This document shows positions 18,064-26,553 of a stretch of 64,000 nt of DNA, one piece after another. The stretch lies in contig JADJXI010000004.1 of the NCBI GenBank assembly GCA_016715905.1, positions 496,001-560,000 of the forward strand, in the 5' to 3' direction. The notes below the pieces were generated by a model that was not told where the DNA came from, made no database searches, and worked only from the letters and a program-made list of their open reading frames with translations. Position numbers and translations under genes: made by a program. Each line of letters begins with the position of its first letter. Positions within the stretch are counted from its first letter, which is position 1. The DNA comes from Sphingobacteriaceae bacterium. Lineage in GTDB: Bacteria; Bacteroidota; Bacteroidia; B-17B0; Aurantibacillaceae.

Positions 18064-18402
18064 TTACTTTTTAAGAAGCGCATCTATTTTTAGGGCATAA
18101 TCTAAGGAGTCATCAATGAAAAAACTTAATTCAGGTACAATCCTCAACTGTTTTCCAACAATATTCCCTAATTTTTTTCTAATCACAGCGCTTTGTGCCT
18201 CTACTAACTTAAAAATTGCGTCTTTATCTTTGGTAGCCATTATACTCAAATAAACTTTAGCGTGACCTAAATCCGGACTAATTCTTACTACCGTTACGGT
18301 AATAAAAGACCCACCAAACATACTTTTGGCATTTCCTCTGAAAATTTCAGCCAATTCCTTTTGAATGAGCTTATTTACTTTTTGCTGACGTACACTTTCC
18401 AT
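18064..18402 (-). CDS. rbfA: Ribosome-binding factor A
   Basis: 112 residues, the usual length. Starts MESVRQQKVNKLIQKELAEI and contains PDLGHAKVYLSIM and KQLRIVPELSFFIDDSLDYA, all typical of RbfA. It helps mature the 16S rRNA 5' end in the 30S subunit, mainly in the cold. The downstream LolC/E-like gene continues in the same frame after the stop, so the two are probably cotranslated. Divergent from the ABC exporter gene. Confidence 0.95.
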   Translation of the reverse strand: MESVRQQKVNKLIQKELAEIFRGNAKSMFGGSFITVTVVRISPDLGHAKVYLSIMATKDKDAIFKLVEAQSAVIRKKLGNIVGKQLRIVPELSFFIDDSLDYALKIDALLKK

Positions 18403-18464
18403 TTTTTAAAGATAATCAACCTGGATTGTTTAATAAAATAAATTATTACTTATTCCGTTATTAG

Positions 18465-18472
18465 TATCTTCG
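18465..18472 (+). promoter_or_regulatory. Weak -7-like box next to the ABC exporter start
   Basis: TATCTTCG matches TAnnTTTG at 7 of 8 positions and ends 5 nt before the ATG at 18478. If used, the transcript would be leaderless or nearly so. No TTG lies at the right distance upstream. Confidence 0.25.
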
Positions 18473-18477
18473 TTTCG

Positions 18478-20319
18478 ATGAAAAAGCTGTTTTCAGTATT
18501 AAAATATACGGGTAATTACAAGGGATATACCTTACTAAACATTTTATTTAATATACTGTTTTCACTTTTTTCAGCAGCAACTTTGGCTTTAATAGCGCCT
18601 TTTTTAGAATTATTATTTAAAACTGATTTAATTGATATTGGATTCATGGTGCTTAAGGGTCCGCCTGAATTTTCTCTTTCATCAGAGTACTTAAAAACAG
18701 CGCCAAATTATTATTTAGCCTTATTAATAATTGGGTATTCTAAAGGTGGTGCATTGCTGGTTATATGTTTAGCCGTGGTAATACTAACGTTTTTAAAAAA
18801 TATATGCCGCTACTTTGCCATGTATTTTATAGCGCCAATCCGAAATGGAGTAGTGCGCGACCTCAGAAATAAATTGTACGCCAAAATTATAGATTTGCCA
18901 CTAAGTTATTTTAGCGAAGAAAAGAAAGGTGATATCATGAGCAGAATGACCAGTGATGTTCAAGAAATTGAATGGAGCATCATGCAAACGCTGGAAATGA
19001 TTTTTAGAGAACCCTTAACTGTGGTCATCTTATTTACATTGATGTTAATCATCAGTATAAAACTTACAATTTACATTATAGTTTTATTACCCATTGCAGC
19101 CTTGGTAATTGCTATTTTAGGTAAAAGCTTAAAGAACGCAGCGAGAAAGACAAAAGAAACATTAGGTAGTTTAATTAGTATAATTGAAGAAACTTTGGGT
19201 GCGCTTAAAGTAATTAAGGCATTTAATTCTGAAAAAAATATGCGCAATAAATTCGGAGAACAAAATGATCAGTATTTCAGGCAATCAGTGAAAGTTTATC
19301 GCAAAACAGATTTAGCTTCACCCTTAACAGAAGTGATAGTTACTGGCATCCTAATGCTGATTTTATTTATCGGCGGTAAAATGGTATTTACTGGAGAATT
19401 AACAGCAGCCTTGTTTATTACCTATTTCGGTTTGGCATCTCAATTAATTCCACCCATTAAACAAATTACCACTTCGTACAACAATATTCAAAAAGGAGTA
19501 GCCAGTGAAGAGCGCATTGATAAAATATTAAAAGCAGATTTAATCATTCACGAAACACAGAATGCTGTAATTAAAAAGAATTTTGATATTAATATCGAAT
19601 ACAAAAATGTAAGTTTTAAATACACCAAAGGGGATACCGGTTATGTTTTAAAAAACATCAACCTGAACATTCCAAAAGGAAAAACAATAGCATTGGTAGG
19701 GCAGAGCGGAAGCGGTAAAACAACGATGGCAGATATGTTACCTCGCTTTTACGATTGTGATAGTGGTGAAATTTGTATAGATGGCCAAAATATTAAAAAC
19801 CTGCAACTCGCTTCATTACGCAATTTAATTGGCGTGGTAACACAAGAAAGTATGCTTTTTAATGATACAGTTGCCGCCAATATTTCTTTTGGATTACAAA
19901 ATGTAACACCGGAAAAAATCGAAAATGCAGCCAAAATAGCCAACGCCCATGAATTTATTTCGCAATTATCAGGCGGTTACCAAACCAATATAGGTGACCG
20001 AGGAGGAAAACTAAGTGGAGGGCAACGCCAAAGAATTAGTATTGCACGAGCGGTTTTAAAAGATCCTCAGATATTAATATTAGATGAGGCTACCTCGGCA
20101 CTAGATACAGAAAGCGAAAAATTGGTGCAGGAAGCTTTAAGTAACTTAATGAAAAACCGAACCAGCATCGTTATTGCACATAGATTATCTACAATCATGA
20201 ATGCCGATGAAATAATTGTTTTAAATAAAGGTGAAATAATTGAAAGAGGTACACACAATCAATTATTACAAGCGAAAGGAACTTATAGTAAATTGTGTGA
20301 GATGCAAAGTTTTAAATAA
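18478..20319 (+). CDS. ABC transporter, fused permease and ATPase (MsbA-like lipid exporter type)
   Basis: 613 residues. About six membrane segments in residues 1-330 with the intracellular DVQEIEWSIMQ coupling region, then an ATPase domain: Walker A GQSGSGKTT, signature LSGGQRQRISIARA, Walker B ILILDEATSALD and the switch histidine in IAHRLSTI. This is the type I exporter half-transporter layout that works as a homodimer. MsbA-type lipid A flipping is the likeliest role in a Gram-negative chromosome, but drug or peptide export cannot be excluded. It is 19 bp upstream of the STAS-like gene and divergent from rbfA. Confidence 0.92.
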   Translation: MKKLFSVLKYTGNYKGYTLLNILFNILFSLFSAATLALIAPFLELLFKTDLIDIGFMVLKGPPEFSLSSEYLKTAPNYYLALLIIGYSKGGALLVICLAVVILTFLKNICRYFAMYFIAPIRNGVVRDLRNKLYAKIIDLPLSYFSEEKKGDIMSRMTSDVQEIEWSIMQTLEMIFREPLTVVILFTLMLIISIKLTIYIIVLLPIAALVIAILGKSLKNAARKTKETLGSLISIIEETLGALKVIKAFNSEKNMRNKFGEQNDQYFRQSVKVYRKTDLASPLTEVIVTGILMLILFIGGKMVFTGELTAALFITYFGLASQLIPPIKQITTSYNNIQKGVASEERIDKILKADLIIHETQNAVIKKNFDINIEYKNVSFKYTKGDTGYVLKNINLNIPKGKTIALVGQSGSGKTTMADMLPRFYDCDSGEICIDGQNIKNLQLASLRNLIGVVTQESMLFNDTVAANISFGLQNVTPEKIENAAKIANAHEFISQLSGGYQTNIGDRGGKLSGGQRQRISIARAVLKDPQILILDEATSALDTESEKLVQEALSNLMKNRTSIVIAHRLSTIMNADEIIVLNKGEIIERGTHNQLLQAKGTYSKLCEMQSFK

Positions 20320-20338
20320 TTTTTATTAAATTAGTTAG

Positions 20339-20719
20339 ATGAATTCTAAAACAGCATCATTCAAAATACTAAACGATTCAATATTAGAGGTGACTCTTTT
20401 GGAAAATGATGAACTTATAGATTTAGAAGAGGCTAAAGCTCAATTTAATGAAATAACAACTCTTACTGATGGTAAACCCATGGCTGTGTTGTTAGATGCC
20501 AGTAAGAGTTTACATCAAATTACACCGCAAGCTAAAAAGTTTTTAGCTGAAAACGATAAAAAATTAGCAGAAGCCATTGTTGTTAAAGCACTACATCAAA
20601 GAATTATAGCCACATTTTACATCAATTTAGTATCCAAAAAACAAAAGCATCCCACAAAAATTTTCAGTAACCGAGTTGAAGCATTAGCTTGGTTGAAAGA
20701 ACGATTAAAGAACGATTAA
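20339..20719 (+). CDS. STAS/SEC14-like small protein (paralogue of 58471)
   Basis: 126 residues, no signal peptide or membrane segment. The pattern AVLLDASKSLHQIT, then IIATFYINLVSKKQKHPTKIF and a C-terminal ALAWLKERL, resembles STAS/SEC14-type single-domain proteins, with a strand carrying D-A-S near position 59. The gene at 58471 encodes a relative: PILIDSNKVKYIT, RVIGNFFMGLNKPNIPAKLF and AVAWLQSYL align in the same order. That paralogue is linked to a histidine kinase, so a regulatory role is suggested; here the neighbour is the ABC exporter 19 bp upstream. No biochemical role is known to me. Confidence 0.7.
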   Translation: MNSKTASFKILNDSILEVTLLENDELIDLEEAKAQFNEITTLTDGKPMAVLLDASKSLHQITPQAKKFLAENDKKLAEAIVVKALHQRIIATFYINLVSKKQKHPTKIFSNRVEALAWLKERLKND

Positions 20720-20820
20720 AGAACTAAACTTTGTGTAAAAAAGTAATTAACCCAATTTATTGAATAACTCTTTCATACAATCTTCAAGCCTTTCTTTACA
20801 AGCCTTAACTTGTAACAGGT

Positions 20821-21522
20821 ATGGAAGGACATTTGTTTATAGTACCAACACCAATTGGTAATTTAGAAGATATCACATTCAGAGCTATTCAAGTTCTTAA
20901 ATCCTGTGATGTTATTTTAGCTGAAGATACCCGCAATAGTTCTTTTTTATTGAAACATTATGAAATTACAACACCATATCGATCTTATCATCAACATAAC
21001 GAACATAAAATTTTAGAAGAACTCATATCCGAAATACAGAGCGGTAAACAAATTGCATTAATTTCCGATGCAGGCACACCCGGAATTTCGGATCCCGGCT
21101 TTTTATTAATTAGAGCCTGTTTAAACAATAATTTACCGGTTACCACATTGCCTGGGGCAACCGCCTTTGTACCTGCTTTAGTAAATAGTGGATTTCCCTG
21201 TAATGAATTTTCGTTTTACGGATTTCTTCCTCAAAAAAAAGGCAGGTTAACGCAATTAAAAAGATTAGAGACAGAAGAAAAAACTTTTATTTTATATGAA
21301 TCTCCTTATCGGCTTCTAAAATTACTAGAGGAACTTAAATTGCATTTAGGAGATGATAGATTAGTTAATGTGAGTAGAGAAATTTCAAAAAAGTTTGAAG
21401 AAAATATACGAGGGAATGCTTCTTCATTAATTAAACACTTCGAATCAAAAACTATAAAAGGAGAAATTGTAGTTGTTGTTCAGGCAAAAAATATAATAAA
21501 TAAAGAGGATGATACAGAGTAA
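20821..21522 (+). CDS. rsmI: 16S rRNA (cytidine1402-2'-O)-methyltransferase RsmI
   Basis: 233 residues. Family motifs in order: PTPIGNLEDITFRA at the N-terminus, LAEDTRNS, the SAM-binding ISDAGTPGISDPG and the LPGATAF segment. It 2'-O-methylates C1402 of 16S rRNA. Slightly shorter than E. coli RsmI (about 286), lacking the C-terminal extension as often seen in Bacteroidota. It overlaps the corA start by 14 bp. Confidence 0.95.
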   Translation: MEGHLFIVPTPIGNLEDITFRAIQVLKSCDVILAEDTRNSSFLLKHYEITTPYRSYHQHNEHKILEELISEIQSGKQIALISDAGTPGISDPGFLLIRACLNNNLPVTTLPGATAFVPALVNSGFPCNEFSFYGFLPQKKGRLTQLKRLETEEKTFILYESPYRLLKLLEELKLHLGDDRLVNVSREISKKFEENIRGNASSLIKHFESKTIKGEIVVVVQAKNIINKEDDTE

Positions 21523-22549
21523 GCATGGTGCTCCTCCGGGCTCATTAATTTATTTGGGACCGGAAAGAAAAGCGCAACCTAAAATCACTTTGATTGAGTA
21601 TAACGAAAAAGATATCATTCAAAAAGAATTCTCCGGGATCAATGACTGTTTAAACGCAACAAAAGACGGATATATAAAGTGGATTAATGTTGAAGGGGTA
21701 CATCATACAGAGATTATTGAGCGGATCGGGGATTATCACAATTTACATGCTTTGACGCTTGAGGATATAGTGCATGTTAATCAAAGACCGAAATGCGAAG
21801 ACTACGATGATTATTTATTTTGCATTGTAAAAATGATAACATACAATGATGATGTTCAATCGGAACAATTATCACTAATTTTAAAGGGCGATACCATCAT
21901 ATCATTTCAAGAGCCTACCGGGATTGATGCTTTTGATATTATTCGGAATCGATTAAATCAATCCAAGGGAAGAATTCGGAAATTAGGCGCCGATTATTTA
22001 TTTTATGCTTTAATGGATGCGGTGGTTGATTGGTATTTTATTGTTATTGAAAGAGTGGGCGACGATCTTGAACTTATTGAGGAAGAAATTATAAGTGATC
22101 CCCAAAAGCATTCTATTCAAGAGTTATATGAACTCAAGCGGCAAATCATTCATATAAGAAGACAGGTTTGGCCATTAAGAGATATGTTGAATAACCTGAA
22201 CAGGAGCGAAAATGAATTGATTACAGAAAATACTCATTTATTTTTCAGAGATTTAAATGATCATACTATACGAATTATAGATACAGTTGAAACTTACAGA
22301 GATTTACTCACCGGAATGATGGATGTTTATATTAGCAGCAATTCCAATAAAATGAACGAAATCATGAAAGTGTTGACTATTATGTCGAGTATTTTTATCC
22401 CAATTACTTTTATTTCAGGACTTTATGGAATGAATTTTGAAAAAATGCCTGGATTAAAAACCGAATATGGTTTTTTAATTACCTGCCTAACCATGTTACT
22501 GGTTGTTTCCGGATTGCTTCTGTTTTTTAGAAAAAGAAAATGGCTATAA
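21509..22549 (+). CDS. corA: Magnesium/cobalt transport protein CorA
   Basis: 346 residues. A long cytoplasmic helical N-terminal domain, then two C-terminal membrane segments (TIMSSIFIPITFISGL and LITCLTMLLVVSGLLLFF) joined by the hallmark YGMNF followed by the acidic-poor periplasmic loop EKMPGLKTEYG. This is the CorA Mg2+ channel layout, forming a homopentamer in the inner membrane. The start overlaps rsmI; it converges with a 51-residue gene after a 9-bp gap. Confidence 0.95.
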   Translation: MIQSKHGAPPGSLIYLGPERKAQPKITLIEYNEKDIIQKEFSGINDCLNATKDGYIKWINVEGVHHTEIIERIGDYHNLHALTLEDIVHVNQRPKCEDYDDYLFCIVKMITYNDDVQSEQLSLILKGDTIISFQEPTGIDAFDIIRNRLNQSKGRIRKLGADYLFYALMDAVVDWYFIVIERVGDDLELIEEEIISDPQKHSIQELYELKRQIIHIRRQVWPLRDMLNNLNRSENELITENTHLFFRDLNDHTIRIIDTVETYRDLLTGMMDVYISSNSNKMNEIMKVLTIMSSIFIPITFISGLYGMNFEKMPGLKTEYGFLITCLTMLLVVSGLLLFFRKRKWL

Positions 22550-22558
22550 ACTTCTGAT

Positions 22559-22714
22559 TTAAATTACTTCTACCGCATCCGGGTATTTAGCTTTCCAGTT
22601 TTTTAAACTTTCTTTATTTCTAACTGTAATAACCGTTCTGCGGTCAATACGTAATTTAACTAAGTAGGTACTCCCTTTAATCTCTTCCTTCTTGGGTGCT
22701 GATTTCGACCTCAT
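22559..22714 (-). CDS. Small basic protein of 51 residues, unknown function
   Basis: A short minus-strand reading frame with ATG at 22714 and TAA at 22559. It reads MRSKSAPKKEEIKGSTYLVK, then LRIDRRTVITVRNKES and ends WKAKYPDAVEVI. It has a lysine-rich start followed by a beta-hairpin-like middle and a short helix. Composition is like the neighbouring real genes and no competing gene uses these bases. I do not recognise it; small RNA- or ribosome-associated protein is a guess from charge only. Confidence 0.6.
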   Translation of the reverse strand: MRSKSAPKKEEIKGSTYLVKLRIDRRTVITVRNKESLKNWKAKYPDAVEVI

Positions 22715-22831
22715 GATTACTAATATTTAATTGTTCTTACTATTCTAATACAAAATAACAAAAAAAGCGACACGATTAACGTTAAATAATGCCAAGTGAT
22801 TCCTTTAATACCAACAGGCTTTTGTTATTAA

Positions 22832-22860
22832 TAAAAAAAGCACCCGGTTATGGGTGCTTT
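22832..22860 (-). terminator. Terminator of rpmI-rplT
   Basis: On the minus strand AGCACCC, a 6-nt loop and GGGTGCT, followed by seven T. It lies 27 bp beyond the rplT stop. Confidence 0.85.
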
Positions 22861-22886
22861 CACTCATTATTAGATTCTCTTTTAAA

Positions 22887-23231
22887 TTATTTTACCTGAT
22901 TTACTACAGCTGCAAATGCTTCAGGATGATTTAATGCTAAATCAGCCAAAACTTTACGGTTTAATTGTAAACCTTTAGAGTTTAATTTACCCATAAACTC
23001 TGAGTAACTTAATCCGTGCTCACGCACACCGGCGTTAATTCTTTGTATCCACATTCCGCGCATGCTGCGTTTTTTGTTTTTACGATCACGGTAAGCGTAG
23101 GTTAAACCTTTTTCTAATGCGTTTTTAGCAACTGTTAATACATTGCTTTTTGCTCCCCAATAACCTTTGGTAAGTCTTAGGATTTTTTTTCTGCGAGCCT
23201 TACTGGCTACATGATTTACTGAACGTGGCAT
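22887..23231 (-). CDS. rplT: 50S ribosomal protein L20
   Basis: 114 residues, the usual length. Starts MPRSVNHVASKARRKKILRL and continues GYWGAKSNVLTVAKNAL and RKNKKRSMRGMWIQRINA, all typical of L20, which binds 23S rRNA early in 50S assembly. It follows rpmI by 96 bp on the same strand. In many bacteria infC precedes this pair; here the upstream gene is a cytochrome oxidase subunit with its own terminator. Confidence 0.98.
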   Translation of the reverse strand: MPRSVNHVASKARRKKILRLTKGYWGAKSNVLTVAKNALEKGLTYAYRDRKNKKRSMRGMWIQRINAGVREHGLSYSEFMGKLNSKGLQLNRKVLADLALNHPEAFAAVVNQVK

Positions 23232-23327
23232 TTTTTGTTTTTTGTTTTAAAATTCAGCGCCGTTTCCGGACTTATTACTGAATTCTGGGTTAAACATTTT
23301 TTTAATTAACCGATTAAATCAACGAAA

Positions 23328-23522
23328 TTAAATAGCAAGTAAAAATTTAATGTTACTTGTGTCTTCTTTGCTTACTAAAGCGCTTTTTGCTAAACCGCGT
23401 TTACGATCTTTTTCCTTTTTTGTAAGGATATGACGCTTGTAAGCCTTTTTTCTTTTGATTTTACCGCTTCCAGTTACACTAAAACGCTTTTTAGCGCTGG
23501 AATTAGTTTTCATTTTTGGCAT
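23328..23522 (-). CDS. rpmI: 50S ribosomal protein L35
   Basis: 64 residues, MPKMKTNSSAKKRFSVTGSG start and RKKAYKRHILTKKEKDRKR in the middle, as in all L35. Binds 23S rRNA in the large subunit. First gene of the rpmI-rplT unit. The usual upstream infC gene is absent from this locus. Confidence 0.97.
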   Translation of the reverse strand: MPKMKTNSSAKKRFSVTGSGKIKRKKAYKRHILTKKEKDRKRGLAKSALVSKEDTSNIKFLLAI

Positions 23523-23585
23523 TTCTATTCAATTTTAAGGATGGCAAAGATAATTAAATATATTCATTTGGCAATGTATTTCAAT

Positions 23586-23609
23586 AAAAAAAGGCTGTAA
23601 AAAACAGCC
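23586..23609 (-). terminator. Terminator of the cytochrome oxidase operon
   Basis: On the minus strand GGCTGT, 5-nt loop, ACAGCC, then seven T. It lies 30 bp after the COX IV stop and before rpmI, so the oxidase operon and the ribosomal pair are separate units. Confidence 0.85.
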
Positions 23610-23639
23610 CCTTTTATAAAAAGTTATAAATTACCTTAA

Positions 23640-24134
23640 TTAGTGTGCTTCAGAACTGTGCCCTTCGCTTTTTGCAGCTTCTTCACTATGTTCTGCGTGA
23701 TCAGCGCCATGTCCATGTCCGGATCTTAATTGTTCTTGTTGTTGCACTAAAATAGGGTCAACTCTAGTAAACCTTCCAGATTCTCCTGCATAAGTTCCTT
23801 CAGTTAATATGATGAAAATACCATAAGACATTAATACTAAATAAGGAGCTAAAATCACATATTTAAAGGCTTTTACTTCGTGACCCAAGTGCATAAATTT
23901 AATAACAATGTATCCCGCTTTAGCCAGCGTTAAACCAATAAATAAAACTTTTAACCATAAAGTTCCTGACCAACCATGACTAGGCGCCATAGAACCTATA
24001 ATTAGTTCAAAAATAGTAATAACCAACATGATCCAGAACACATTCCATAATGTTCTGCGGGCCTTTTTTCCATAAGCCTCATCATGATTGTACATGGTTT
24101 CATAAGATGGATAATTATCGTGAAATTCTGACAT
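23640..24134 (-). CDS. Cytochrome c oxidase subunit IV (CyoD/COX4-like)
   Basis: 164 residues with three membrane segments (VFWIMLVITIFELIIGS, LWLKVLFIGLTLAKAGYIVI and YVILAPYLVLMSYGIFIIL) and the FMHLGHE loop typical of subunit IV in prokaryotic heme-copper oxidases. The C-terminal 30 residues are rich in His, Glu and Ser (GHGHGADHAEHSEE). It stabilises the oxidase in the inner membrane. Last gene of the operon starting at ctaB, with a terminator after it. Confidence 0.9.
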   Translation of the reverse strand: MSEFHDNYPSYETMYNHDEAYGKKARRTLWNVFWIMLVITIFELIIGSMAPSHGWSGTLWLKVLFIGLTLAKAGYIVIKFMHLGHEVKAFKYVILAPYLVLMSYGIFIILTEGTYAGESGRFTRVDPILVQQQEQLRSGHGHGADHAEHSEEAAKSEGHSSEAH

Positions 24135-24155
24135 ATGCTAATTTTTAAAATATTT

Positions 24156-24593
24156 TTATAGTAAATAAAAGAAAGTAAATACGAAAACCCAAACCAAATC
24201 TACAAAGTGCCAATATAATCCTACTTTCTCAACCATTTCATAGTGTCCACGTTTTTCGTAAGTACCTTTAAGAACATTCATGAATATCACAAAATTGATT
24301 ACTACTCCAGAAAAAACGTGTGTTCCGTGGAATCCTGTAATAAAGAAAAAGTAGTTCGCAAATTGCGGCACACCATATTCATTCACGGTCATGTTAGCGC
24401 CATGCCATAATTGTTTCACATAAGCTTGTTTTTCAGGATCCCAAATATTACGCCAAAATCCACCTTCACCAGTTGGGCCACCAGTATGTGTACCAACAAT
24501 AAAATGATACCACTCCCAAGCTTGAGATAAAACGAAAGCTAATCCGCCAATAATTGTCCACAACATCCAAACCGTTACGCCTTTTCTATCCAT
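24156..24593 (-). CDS. Cytochrome c oxidase subunit III, C-terminal part (split gene)
   Basis: 145 residues. Starts MDRKGVTVWMLWTIIGG and includes GSQAWEWYHF-type SQAWEWYHFIVG and the late TGFHGTHVFSG and YWHFVDLVWVFVF, all conserved in subunit III helices III-VII. The N-terminal half is encoded by the preceding frame (24575-24904), overlapping by 19 bases. Subunit III is normally one chain of about 250 residues in this phylum. Joined by one extra base between the ORFs the pair would read through. Either an assembly or sequencing indel at the T run 24596-24599, or a genuine split with re-initiation at ATG 24593. Confidence 0.85.
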   Translation of the reverse strand: MDRKGVTVWMLWTIIGGLAFVLSQAWEWYHFIVGTHTGGPTGEGGFWRNIWDPEKQAYVKQLWHGANMTVNEYGVPQFANYFFFITGFHGTHVFSGVVINFVIFMNVLKGTYEKRGHYEMVEKVGLYWHFVDLVWVFVFTFFYLL

Positions 24594-24904
24594 CGTTTTC
24601 CTGCTTCAACAGCTAAAACCATAGTAACCGAAGACATAATGAGGATAAAAGTCATTAAACCTACATAAGCTAATGGTAAATGTTGTTCCACAAAAGGAAA
24701 GTGTGTAAACACATTTTCTGCTTTTGGCCAAACATCAGCATACTTATGACGAATAAAGCCATAAGACATTAATAATCCTCCAAATGTTAATGCATCGGAG
24801 ATAAGAAAGAACCACATAAATAATTTACCGTAACTAACGGCAAATGGTGAACGACCTCCACCCCAGGCTTCTTTCGGGTCAATTTCAGCAGTATGATGTG
24901 CCAT
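24575..24904 (-). CDS. Cytochrome c oxidase subunit III, N-terminal part (split gene)
   Basis: 109 residues. WGGGRSPFAVSYGKLFMWFF, then LMSYGFIRHKYADVWP and IMSSVTMVLAVEAGK match the first two to three helices of subunit III. The frame then runs into a stop seven codons after the conserved VEAGK, while the downstream frame continues the family sequence from MDRKG. The real coding unit is most likely 24156-24904. See the finding for the test. Confidence 0.85.
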   Translation of the reverse strand: MAHHTAEIDPKEAWGGGRSPFAVSYGKLFMWFFLISDALTFGGLLMSYGFIRHKYADVWPKAENVFTHFPFVEQHLPLAYVGLMTFILIMSSVTMVLAVEAGKRWIEKA

Positions 24905-24941
24905 ATGAAATTAAAAAAGTGTTAAATTATACGATGCAATA

Positions 24942-25538
24942 TTAACGATAAAAATATAAAAACAAAAACAAATACACCCAAAGCAAGTCCATAAAGTGCC
25001 AATAAATTGCAGTTAGCTCAATTCCAAGGTAATCAGCCGAAGAATATTTTTTCAACATGCATTTTGTTAATGAAACAGCCAGGGCTAATAAACCTACAGC
25101 CATATGAACAACGTGAATAAAAGCAATAAAGTACAAGAAAGAGCCTGATGCATTACTATACTTGCCGGCAAAATAAATGCCCTGAGCAGTTAACTGCAAC
25201 CAACCCTCATATTGCGTGAAAATGAAAACTATTCCCAATAACAACGTAATTGCAAGTCCAAGATTTGCTATTAAATAATTATTATTTTTTATCGCTTTCA
25301 CTGCTATAAATAAACTAATACTGCTGGTAACCAAAATAGCGGTACTTAATATCATAATATCGGGAAGCTGAAAAACAAGCCAATTTCCATTTTTTGCTCT
25401 TACTATATAAGCACTAGTTAGCCCCGCAAAAAGCATGACTATACTAACCATCCCTATATACAATAAAGGCTTAGCTGTTTTTCGGCTGGCAGCTTTTATT
25501 TCTGCAACATGTGGACTTTGTTTTCTGATTTTGGCCAT
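24942..25538 (-). CDS. Heme-copper oxidase subunit III family protein
   Basis: 198 residues with five membrane segments. PLLYIGMVSIVMLFAGLTSAY opens it, then QLPDIMILSTAILVTSSIS, FIAFIHVVHMAVGLLAL with its paired His, and IYWHFMDLLWVYLFLFLYFY at the end. This is the second, shorter COX III-type gene that stands between ctaB and the main COX III in Bacteroidota operons. It helps form the aa3-type oxidase. It is intact, which makes the frame break in its neighbour stand out. Confidence 0.92.
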   Translation of the reverse strand: MAKIRKQSPHVAEIKAASRKTAKPLLYIGMVSIVMLFAGLTSAYIVRAKNGNWLVFQLPDIMILSTAILVTSSISLFIAVKAIKNNNYLIANLGLAITLLLGIVFIFTQYEGWLQLTAQGIYFAGKYSNASGSFLYFIAFIHVVHMAVGLLALAVSLTKCMLKKYSSADYLGIELTAIYWHFMDLLWVYLFLFLYFYR

Positions 25539-25549
25539 TTTATAAATCT

Positions 25550-26449
25550 TTATTGTTTAGTCATTAATGCAATTTGAATAACCGGAAGGTAAATTAAGGT
25601 AATGAAAAATAATTTTTTTGCCAAAACATCACTTCCAATCCGATAGAAATTATATGCTTGTAAAACCAAAGCTAATCCGGCTAAAACGCAAACGCAGGCA
25701 CTAATTATCCCGGTAAACCCAAATACGAAAGGAAAAATACTTACAATGAGAAGCACAACACTATAAAGCAAGATTTGAAACTTTGTTGAATCATCTTTTC
25801 CGCCTGCTGAAGGTAAAAGAAAAAAGTCGGCTTTTGCATAATCTTCACTGTTAAACCAGGCTAAAGACCAAAAATGAGGAAATTGCCAAACAAATTGAAT
25901 AATGAAGAGTAAAATTGTGAAAAAGCTAACACTTCCAAATCCTTCCGTTGCTGCAATACCCCCAATTAAAGTTGGCAAAGCCCCGGGAAACGCCCCTACA
26001 AATACGGATAATGGCGTTTTTCGTTTTAGAGGGGTATAGAATAGGGTATATAGTAATATGGATAAAAAACCAATCAAACCCGAAAGTGGATTAATGAAAT
26101 ACCCTAATAAAAATGTTCCAATTATTCCAATAATAATGCAAAAAATAAGAGCTGGAGTAGACGAAATTATGTTCAAGGGCAAAGGTCTGTTCATTGTCCT
26201 GTTCATCTTTTTATCCAAATCACGCTCAATTATCTGATTAAAGCCATTTGCAGATCCGGTAACCAAAAATCCCCCAATAGCGAGTACCAAAAGAGTGTGC
26301 CAGTTAAAAGGAGCGGCAATTGTTAAATATGTAATGAGAGCAGAAAAAACAACAAGAGCTGACAAGCGAACTTTTGTCAGTTTCACGTAACCCAAAAATT
26401 TTGAATAATTTGAATCTTTTTCCGGAATATTAACCGCTCCTTGTGCCAA
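25550..26449 (-). CDS. ctaB: Protoheme IX farnesyltransferase (heme O synthase)
   Basis: 299 residues with nine expected membrane helices. The prenyltransferase Asp-rich motif NQIIERDLDKKMNRTMNRP is in place, together with the second TPLKRKTPLSVFVGAFPGALP. It adds a farnesyl tail to protoheme IX to make heme O, the precursor of heme A. First gene of the oxidase operon. A TAAATTTG box lies 12 nt upstream. Confidence 0.95.
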   Translation of the reverse strand: MAQGAVNIPEKDSNYSKFLGYVKLTKVRLSALVVFSALITYLTIAAPFNWHTLLVLAIGGFLVTGSANGFNQIIERDLDKKMNRTMNRPLPLNIISSTPALIFCIIIGIIGTFLLGYFINPLSGLIGFLSILLYTLFYTPLKRKTPLSVFVGAFPGALPTLIGGIAATEGFGSVSFFTILLFIIQFVWQFPHFWSLAWFNSEDYAKADFFLLPSAGGKDDSTKFQILLYSVVLLIVSIFPFVFGFTGIISACVCVLAGLALVLQAYNFYRIGSDVLAKKLFFITLIYLPVIQIALMTKQ

Positions 26450-26460
26450 TTTTTAGATTG

Positions 26461-26468
26461 CAAATTTA
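26461..26468 (-). promoter_or_regulatory. Candidate -7 box for the oxidase operon
   Basis: Minus strand TAAATTTG, a full match to TAnnTTTG, ending 11 nt before the ctaB ATG. No TTG was found 17-23 nt upstream. It would drive ctaB to COX IV. Confidence 0.45.
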
Positions 26469-26553
26469 GAACTTAAATCGTAATTGAAATTAGCTTTTTA
26501 TATGGGTGGCAATAACTTTATTTAAAAAAACTTTTTTTGTTAAATTATTTTTC

